From the NCBI RefSeq assembly GCF_030253575.1, contig NC_080568.1, positions 4,811,501 to 4,875,500 of the forward strand: DNA of 64,000 bases, written 5' to 3'. This document shows positions 56,448 through 64,000 of the stretch, in pieces (the first letter of the stretch is position 1; each line of letters begins with the position of its first letter). The stretch comes from Rhododendron vialii (lineage: Eukaryota > Streptophyta > Magnoliopsida > Ericales > Ericaceae). The position numbers were made by a program, and so were the translations under genes. Below the pieces are notes generated by a model. It was not told the DNA's origin and ran no database searches. It was given only the letters and a program-made list of their open reading frames with translations.

Positions 56448-57573
56448 CAGCGGGATGAATCTCCAATGAGATTGCTAACTTTTCTCAATGGGATTTCTTC
56501 ATTTTTATATATGGGAATCAACACAGAGAAAGACACAAGCAGGCAGAATTTACCAGTATTTCACCATGTTGTCCTAATGTAGTCAATTTAAACATTATTT
56601 TGATAAATAAGCTGGGAGGACCTTGTTGTCCTAATGTAAGCAATTTAAAACAGCATTTTGATAAATAAGCTGGGAGGTTTTTGGAGATACTAAGATTGAA
56701 CTTCTTTCATGAGATAAGCTTGTATAGCTTTCTTCAGATACGTGTGGACGATTACTTAACGTTAGGCATCACTTGGCCAGTTGACCTTGGGTTGATTAAA
56801 ATAAAGAAAACGAATGGTCCGAGCTAGTCTCTTAAACGAGTTGATCTTTTAACTAAGACAAAAATGAGCAGATTTTGTGTGCCTTGGAAATTTTGGATCT
56901 AATAACCTTAATGGTCCGATCCCATGGTCAATGTAATATATTGGTGCCTTCGGGCCAGGATTAGTTCCAAACTTTACCAGCCTGAGTAGCTTGTTCAAAC
57001 TTGTGTCGACTGTTGAACAAGTTTTTCATGTTCTTTCTGTTTATGCGACCAACTGATCTCTAACAATCTTTAAGCGAGCGAAACACGAGCTTGAACTCGA
57101 ATAATCTACTTCGCTTATCAGACTAACTTGGTCTGGCTATGCATGTTTCTTGAAGGTTTAAGATTTAGAACCCAAAGCTCCGCATTGCTTAGCTGCAAAA
57201 ATTTTAGCTTTTAGTAACATGGAGACTTTCACATCTCATATAATATAGTGAGACAGTAGATGAGATTCTAATGTTTCTACGATTAAAAAACACGCACGAA
57301 TTCCGAACAGAAATATTCTGGAATTTTCATGTATTTAATCGATCAGCTCTAAAATTTACATCCCGAATACATGCCATTTACCCGCATATAATCAAAATTA
57401 GTTTTGTACGGAGGACCAAACAAGCCGAACAAATGAGGAAGAATTGTACATAATTTACAACCAAAACTGGAGGAAATCTATTCCTTCTCCCGCGTACATT
57501 GTACTACTCAGAAATATAATCGCCTTCTAAAAAACATGAAGTACAAGAAGTATTCCCCCTATCAAGACCTATT
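56448..57573. other. Intergenic between convergent genes
   Basis: GCTGGGAGG with TTGTCCTAATGTA occurs twice at 56570-56680, a short duplication. A weak, decayed GAGCTTG-rich hAT-type copy lies at about 56815-57140. No gene was seen. Confidence 0.5.
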
Positions 57574-57795
57574 CTACTTCACTTTGTGGGAGACCTTGAT
57601 GTAGTTTAGGAGCTTGGTTAAGGCCTTACCACTGTCAATGGCTTCCCTTGCTCTATCCATGGCTAATGATACATCTTGTGCACCATCACATCCCAGCAAG
57701 TGATCTACCATTCCGGCATTTAAAATGATTTGATCATACGCCGAGCCTTTCTGACCACGTAGAGCTTCTAAACCTAATTCTATAATCCTCGAAAC
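57574..57795 (-). CDS. Anthranilate phosphoribosyltransferase-like (TrpD family), last exon only
   Basis: A 222-bp exon with a good acceptor (GTCCAG|GTTTCG) at 57795 and a stop at 57574 encodes 73 residues: RIIELGLEALRGQKGSAYDQ, ILNAGMVDHLLGC and MDRAREAIDSGKALTKLLNY. This is the C-terminal helical part of glycosyltransferase family 3 enzymes, which join PRPP to anthranilate in plastid Trp synthesis. It starts in phase 0, so an upstream exon is required. I found none in the next 800 bp to the right, and beyond that lie F-box and transposon remnants. It is either the tail of a gene with a very large first intron or a fragment whose 5' part was lost. It lies tail-to-tail with PRS3, which makes PRPP; this is likely a coincidence. 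Confidence 0.75.
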   Translation of the reverse strand, partial: VSRIIELGLEALRGQKGSAYDQIILNAGMVDHLLGCDGAQDVSLAMDRAREAIDSGKALTKLLNYIKVSHKVK

Positions 57796-58724
57796 CTGGA
57801 CGTAGAAAATAAATGGCATCACAGTCATAAACTTTTATGTTCTCAAGCAAGAGGAAGAAATTAAAATAGACCGTAGAAGGTGGAATTTAAAAACAAACAC
57901 CGGATGGCAAAAAAGAGAAGCCTCTACTATTGCAGACTTAATCTCATCCAATCATATTAAGTGAATTTAGAACAAGTATTTTTCAATTCCTACGGTTATT
58001 TAGGACCCAAAACTGTATTATAAATTCATCTCAAGGGAGCAGGAACACCCCCGCTGATGACCGAAATAATGTTTCAGAAGCTCGAAAATGATAAACAAGA
58101 ACTGAATATTGAACATCTAGAATGGTTGAACTTTTCCTCGCTAGACTTGATTATCATGGAATGAAGGGTCCGCCTACAAACTGCCAAATCTGTCAAAAAA
58201 AATTCACTGCAGTTTACTCTCGAATACAAAGGCAAGCATAATACAAAGAACAGGGAGCAAAACTTGAAGCTGCAACTTAGATACGAAGCATGGGCTTTTA
58301 CGACAAAGTCGACAAGGCATTGAAATGGGATAAGGTAGGTGAAGATGGGCAATAGCACATCTGTTGCATGCAAGACCAGGCTACTAGGATTGATATCTTC
58401 TTTTGTTATGTGGACTGTGCAAATCAGATATAAACTGCTTCAAGAAAAAGAGACTCGGGATTCTGGGAAACAGCATAAGAAATCGTATTCAAGATGCGAT
58501 CGGAAATGACACTTCGAGCTTGTACAGAAGCTGCAAAACAGCTAGCGAAATAATCAGAACGCCCACGTTGATGTTTACTGTTCTCCGGACAAAGGTTCGA
58601 GATGTTAATCTCCCCAAAATATTGAAGAGGTTTCCCCCGATTTTAGAACATGAAAAGCAGGAAGCATGCTTGGAGGCAGTATTGGTGTTTTTCCATGAAG
58701 TGCTTTTTTTGCAACCACACAAAG
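57796..58724. other. Right of the TrpD-like exon
   Basis: Searched on the minus strand for the missing TrpD exons and on the plus strand for F-box sequence; neither was found. An open frame at 58403-58746 matches no known family. Confidence 0.45.
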
Positions 58725-59690
58725 GTCCACATGACACTGATGCCAGCTATGAAGCACGGGTACTTCAGAAATGTCGCCGTACCCGTACCGGGTACGGCGC
58801 CGGTACGGCAAAAACGTACCGGGTACGGCAAAATTTGATCGGGTACTTTTGATAATTTTGGGTACGGCAAGGGTACGGCATGGGTACGTTTTAGCCCAAA
58901 ATGATTTTTTTTTCAAAATTTCAGGGATTTTTTTGTAAATAATTATAAAATATGGGCTTATTGTGTAATTTTTTTGTCTTTTATATACACATACACGTTT
59001 ACTGAGTCACTGAGAGAGGCAGCGGTCTAGGGCTCCAAATCGGAACAGAAGACGTAAGTTCTCTCTCTTTTATATACACATACACGTTTACACTGAGTCA
59101 ATGTTTGTAAGTACTGTTGGTATGTAAGGAACAAGGAACTCGTCTAGCTTTGATCTAGCCACGTTGAACTTGATGTATGAACTTCGAACTTTTATCTATC
59201 TTACATTTTGTTGGTAAAATGGGTTTATATTTCATTTAAAGCAATAAAAAATAGAAAAAAATTATATATCTATTAGCCGTACCCGTACCTTACTTTTTTT
59301 GGGTTTTGCCGTTTCCCGTACCCGTACCGCGTACCGGTACCCGTGCTCCATAGGATGCCAGAGAGGTACAACGCAATCATCTTAACTCCCAGCCGATTCG
59401 TATTAAAGCATTGTCACTTCTCATTGCTAAGGGACTCCCTTGCGGTACATTTCTCTTTCCTCAACGAAGGGAACGTAACAATTGATCTCTGGGTGATGAA
59501 GGACTTTTACTGCGTGGTTGAGGCTGGGGAACCCTTCTCCTCGTACAGTTGGTCTCATAAATTAACTGTGGAACTGCCAAATCTCGATCCACGTGTCTCA
59601 ATGGGTTTCTGGAATAAAAATGAGCTTCTGCTACTGAGATTAGCTTCGGCTTCCAAAATTTATGAGCCGGCCCTGAGATAGAGAGAGAAA
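58725..59690 (+). pseudogene. 3' fragment of an SLF-like F-box gene, split by a hAT MITE
   Basis: Left of the MITE only CCACATGACACTGATGCCAG remains, matching 63375-63395 of the full-length copy. Right of it the frame continues MPERYNAIILTPSRFVLKHC, HFSLLRDSLAVHFSF, DLWVMKDFYCVVEAGEPFSS and [20 protein letters not shown], then stops. No F-box or N-terminal half is present. The copy at 62584-63824 shows the same order, so this is a dead partial duplicate in the same orientation. Confidence 0.9.
58747..59353. mobile_element. hAT MITE with 8-bp TSD
   Basis: CTATGAAGCACGGGTAC...GTACCCGTGCTCCATAG, flanked by GATGCCAG at 58739-58746 and 59354-59361; 607 bp. Arms are rich in CGGGTACGG. The ends are related to the MITE at 7092-7571. 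Confidence 0.95.
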
Positions 59691-59695
59691 CCAGT

Positions 59696-61691
59696 TTGGG
59701 GGAGTTGATTCTAATCGCTGAGAGTAAGGCGATCGATACTTTGAGCCAGTACTTTTGCAGCGCTGTTATTGGATTGTATGAGGAGCAATACCTCCGCTCC
59801 CCTAACGGACAAGACATTGCACGTCTGCTTCATGAAGGGGAGGAAAGAGGTTTTTCAGGTATGCTTGGGTCTTTAGATTGCATGCGTTTTTGGAAAAACT
59901 CACAAAAAGAAGACCTTTGTAGCATAATGAACATGTGCATTATACTACACAACATGATCATTGAAGATGAGCGCGCGCGGGGTTGAAATCGAGAAATGGA
60001 AACCTCCTCCGGATGAGAGTCGTATCTCCCCTCCAGAATATACTAGAGATTCAGAAATTTTAGTCGCACGCATTGCCTCTCCTCTGGTCTTGCTAGCTAG
60101 GATACACCATAGGGAGACGAATACGAAGTTCAGGTCCGATCTCACGGAACATTTGTGGGCTCGATACGGTGACGAAGCTGTTTGAACATTTGTCATTCTT
60201 TCCTTTGACTGAACTCATTTTTCTTTGCGAACAAGTCCATAATTCTACTTTTCACTTTTCTTATTGCTGTTGAAAATAAGAGAGAACAGAATTCATTTAG
60301 CCTTCTGTTGTCCAATGAACGAACCAAGCTTTTCCTTCTTCAGTTGCAATTGTATTTGGATTAGTCATCATGATTTTTGTCTCAAACTTTAATTCTTTTT
60401 TCCTCACGTTTTGCGGCGATCTTCAATTGCTCTTGTTTGAGTTTAGCCTCGATTGTCAGTCGCTCTCTATCATTTGCCGTAGTGATCTCTTTTCCAGCAA
60501 TCTCTTTCTGCAAGTTGGTAAAATCTGTGACTGATGAGTTTAGACCCTCTAATTGATCGACATTCCTCTTTCGGCGTGCATTCTTAAGCTGCTTAATTTA
60601 CGTCCAGGGGGTCGTGCGGTCCATCACTCACTTGTATCTCAACATCATCATCAACGTGAACTGATTCAGCAGCTAGACATTGCGTTGTCAACATTGTAGC
60701 CGCTTGTTGGAGTCCTCTCTACAGAGCGTAGAAAATCAGAATACTTGTTAATACAGGACTGAATGGTTGACCACCGATTCATCAAACCTGTGCTATTTAT
60801 ACTTGTCTCATACCCCAAGATTCGATTAAACCCAACCCAAATTCTATCCCATAACCCTGTTCTTGGTTGATATGTGCCCGTTTGCTGCATCTTCTGAGAC
60901 GTATAACCATGCCTTACAAAGTGCTTCGTCTTCCTCATTAGTCCAATTCACATTCCTTTCCCCTCGTGGCACTTTGACCCTTTTTCTTATTTTGCTTTGT
61001 AGAGCCTTGCGAATCAGTATTTTGGGATGATTGGTGAAATGAAAATTGAGATCGTTCTGGATAAAATTGTTAAGATGGAGTGAATGGGTATTTTCAATTC
61101 ACAAAATATTGAGCGAAAGTTTCGGAATCAAAAGGTGTAGAGGGTTAATTTGCTGAGAATTCAATTGTTGATGGTTTAACGGTTGGGAATTTAGTTGAGG
61201 AGGGCTAAAATTTTGATCGAATTCAGAATGACAAAAGGGAGGTCTATGTTCCGTTTTGAATCTTTGATGAAGATGAATTGATATTGATGTGAGACAAGAG
61301 GACCAAATGAAGTCTTTAAATAAGCAAGGAGTAGCAATCCATTTCACTTTTAAAAAAATCCCTCAACGTCAATTTTCTTTCCATGCAGAGGAGGACTGTT
61401 TTCGAGCAATTTCTTTTTGAAAATCTCACATCCTAATCCCAAATATCCCTCCCAAAGTCTTTTCTTTTTTTTTTTTTGTTTCGAGCCAAAAAGGCTGTTG
61501 CTTTGCTGCTGCAACAACTTTTCAAAACCTCATTTATCCCAAAAAAAAAAATAATGAAAGAATAGTTTTTTTTAATCTAAAAATTGGGCCCACAAAATTT
61601 AATGACTGGATCATTAGATGGCCAAATTTATAGGGTGAGTTATTGAGTGACAGGCTAATGACCTAAATTATCTAATCCATTGGAGATGCTC
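59696..61691. mobile_element. PIF/Harbinger transposon remnant with both ORFs
   Basis: Plus strand, 59696-60184: transposase pieces [34 protein letters not shown], then directly [20 protein letters not shown] and DLTEHLWARYGDE. The central DDE region between GSLDCM and the IILHNM block is deleted. Minus strand, 60410-60938: the Myb/NAM-associated partner ORF, with GLWDRIWVGFNRILGYE and GLMNRWSTIQSCINKYSDFL, then a frame-broken LEGLNSSVTDFTNLQKEIAG. The two converge. The right side ends CCATTGGAGATGCTC followed by TTA (61677-61694), the same end as the Tourist-like MITEs here. The left end was not found. Inactive. Confidence 0.85.
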
Positions 61692-61820
61692 TTAGGACTT
61701 AAGTTTTCCACTAAAAAAAAAGAAGTAAATTTTCAAAACCTACTAAGATTAGGACTTAAGTACGTAAATTTCCAAACCTTTTAGGATTAGGACTTATAAA
61801 TATATATTGGTTATCCTATA

Positions 61821-61888
<68 letters not shown>

Positions 61889-62583
61889 ACGCGATGGCGG
61901 AAGCTACACAGCGATGAGAAATCCACGGGCTGGCGCAAATTTCAATCCTGCCAAGTCATTCGGAGGTAATGACTAATGAGGTATGCTGCTTACTTGGTGT
62001 CTCGTTCTTTAATTATGTCAAAGAATGTACGGAGAAAACAATAGTAGTACTGATCTTGATTTTGCCTAAAGTGAAATACTATAACTGAACTCTAGTCATC
62101 AGCATTACTTTGATAGATATATTCTACAGTAGTTGTTTGATTTGAGAGACCGGTTATGAGTAAATTATGATAACTGAAGCAAAACAATGTTGGATTTGTG
62201 GGTCACCCACCCACCCACACGCACAACACAAACACCAAACGCGCATGCATGCTTTGACCAGAATGGCCACTTCGCGAAAGAAAGTTAAGTAATTTTTGTA
62301 CCGGATAGAAATAATGTACTAGTACAAACACTGATTTAACTCTCACTCTCTCAACTCATACACCCGTTGCCCTGCTCCCTGAATTTTTTGCGTAGCATGT
62401 TGGCTGATGACTGTGTCAGGGGTATGCCATGTGCTTTTGTTTTCATGTTTGGGCATAAAATGAATTTATCTACCGGGAAGAAAAGAAGTCTAGTATGCAA
62501 AAATATCAAATCCATTGACAAATTATGCACATTTTCGAGCTTGCTTTGCCCTGACTTTTCCGGTTTTTAATCTGCAAGGATCA
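61692..62583. other. Upstream of the F-box copy, with (GA)n at 61823-61883
   Basis: A 61-bp GA microsatellite, then AT-rich sequence. An open frame at 62367-62570 is not recognisable. It would include the former promoter of the F-box gene. Confidence 0.5.
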
Positions 62584-63824
62584 ATGGTTGGCAAGCAGCG
62601 ATCTTCCTGAAGATCTGGTGATTGATCAGATCCTCTCGAGATTGCCTGTCAAATCTCTAATGCGATTCAAGAGTGTTTGCAAAAGATGGCATTCTCTTCC
62701 TACGAACCCTAGCTTTATTGCGTCACATCTCAAACATAGTAATGCTTCTAATACGCTGGCCAGTTGGGATGGTAACAACGGTCTCATAGTTGGGCATGAA
62801 GGCTTTCGCTTATTCACAGTATGTTCTCTCAAATTTGCCTTCCAACCTGTGAATCTTAATTTTGGGTTTGACAGGAAACCAGATTTAGTTTTGGGTCCTT
62901 GTGATGGCGTGTTTTGTCTACATTGGAGGCCTATTGAGTTTTTTTCACATGGACCTCTTGTTGAGCGGCTACCAATTATTGCACTGTGGAACCCTGCAAC
63001 TAGGGCCTTTAGCATTCTCCCCATGTCCAAATTTGACTTCCCACCATATAAGAAGGTGTATTCTTGTCTGGTTGGGTTTGGCTTTGATCTCACAGCTAAA
63101 AGTATCAAGGTGGTTAAAGTTGTAAATTTCCGCGGGGTTGAAGCGTACCAATATGTTTACATTAATTATGCTGAAGTTTACGACTTAAGCTCTGGTTTTT
63201 GGAGAGTTCTCCCCGTGGATGATACTGTCCAAAAGGTTTCTGTTCACGATTTTCCAACCCACGGCATGTACAATAACAACGATGGTGTTTTTCATTGGCA
63301 CTCAGTGCGCAGGTTTCGTGGAATCGGTGTGCCTTACATTCACCTAGTTCTTTCGTTTGACATAAGTCGGGAGTTGTTCCATGTGACACTAATGCCAGAG
63401 AAGTTCAACGCATTAATTTCGAGTCCCCGTAACAGATTTAAGTTTTGTCACTTCTCACTGCTTAGGGACTCCCTTGCGGTAAATTTATCTTTCACCAAGG
63501 AAGGCCGCAAAATAGTTGAACTATGGGCGATGAAGGATGAAGGACTTCTGCCGCGTGGTTGAGGCTGGGGAATCCTTCTCCTCATACAGTTGGTCACATG
63601 AATCGACTGTGGAGCACCTATGTTCCGAAGCATGTGTCTCAACGGGTTTCTTGAATAAAAATGAGCTTCTGCTGTGGAAAATAGACTTGCAGCTGAGATA
63701 TACCCCATTCTTGTATGACATTGTTGCCAAACAGGCTAGGGATTTGCGTGAGCTGAATTTCCTATACAAAGAGAGCCTAGTTTCAGTTAAGGGAGGCTGT
63801 GGAAATGACTCCATTCCGTATTAG
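62584..63824 (+). pseudogene. SLF-like F-box gene, full length but broken
   Basis: An intronless F-box/FBA gene of about 410 codons. The F-box is LPEDLVIDQILSRLPVKSLM then VCKRWHSLPTNPSFIASH. Next come LGPCDGVFCLHW, ALWNPATRAFSILPMSKFDF, VGFGFDLTAKSIKVVKVVNF, SGFWRVLPVDD and SFDISRELFHVTLMPEKFNA. Two lesions are visible. The start ATG (62584) is out of frame because of a TTGG insertion-like change (ATGGTTGGCAAGC), leading to a stop after 8 codons; the F-box frame itself opens only at a TTG. Near 63531 GATGAAG is duplicated (7 bp), shifting the frame and ending it at 63562, while the old frame resumes as DFCRVVEAGESFSSYSWSHE and runs to 63824. The family resembles S-locus F-box and other FBA proteins. 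Confidence 0.85.
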
Positions 63825-64000
63825 TATCAATTTACGTATAAATGACATTGGTGTTCTTTGGTTTTCTTTCATTTGGCGAAGCACAGTTGTGGCTGTGATG
63901 TTCATTATTTATGGCACTGCTAGTGAGAGGGCTCTACATTGTTCAATACTCGATGTTTTAACATTATTTGGTATTTGGTGTCTGTAATTTTTTGGATTAT
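63825..64000. other. Right edge, 3' flank of the F-box pseudogene
   Basis: No recognisable feature. Confidence 0.5.

Overview
The window is nuclear DNA from a flowering plant, most likely a woody eudicot. Genes have short GT-AG introns, and the protein families are plant ones: a Suc/Fer-like protein, FBA-type F-box proteins, a SIAMESE-related cell-cycle inhibitor and a chloroplast-type PRPP synthetase. The intergenic DNA is packed with plant transposons (Helitron, hAT, CACTA, PIF/Tourist, Stowaway, MULE, LINE). Nothing in the sequence fixes the species.

Layout. 1-2054: 5' part of a minus-strand Suc/Fer-like gene that runs off the left edge. 2590-9590 and 10408-17090: two candidate non-autonomous Helitrons with matching 5' and 3' ends. 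They carry decayed host-gene pieces (UBA2-like, PMP22/Mpv17-like, TMEM214-like, B3-domain) and a strange array of small hairpin motifs. 18496-19728: an intact single-exon F-box gene. 21.5-27 kb: a second copy of the Suc/Fer exon, an S-RNase-class RNase T2 pseudogene, and many MITEs and tandem duplications. 27223-30264: a four-exon TPR-like membrane protein gene. 32320-36937 (minus): a five-exon F-box/Sel1-repeat gene with a GC-AG intron. 37-46 kb: hAT and CACTA elements. 46235-46540 (minus): an SMR gene. 49.7-56.4 kb: a truncated copy of PRS3 exon 1, then the complete seven-exon PRS3 gene with a LINE in an intron. 57574-57795 (minus): the last exon of an anthranilate phosphoribosyltransferase-like gene. 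58.7-63.8 kb: an F-box fragment split by a hAT MITE, a PIF/Harbinger remnant, and a nearly full-length but broken F-box gene.

The intact genes are unrelated housekeeping or regulatory loci (nucleotide precursor synthesis, ubiquitin-ligase adaptors, cell cycle, a TPR membrane protein) and do not form a pathway. The strongest unusual signals are the Helitron pair with captured genes, the hairpin-motif array at 15.4-16.3 kb, an S-RNase-like pseudogene in a window that also holds broken SLF-like F-box copies, and many transposon insertions whose target-site duplications can be read directly. Exon boundaries were assigned by reading splice sites and checking reading phase by hand. Family names come from remembered motifs, not from a search.
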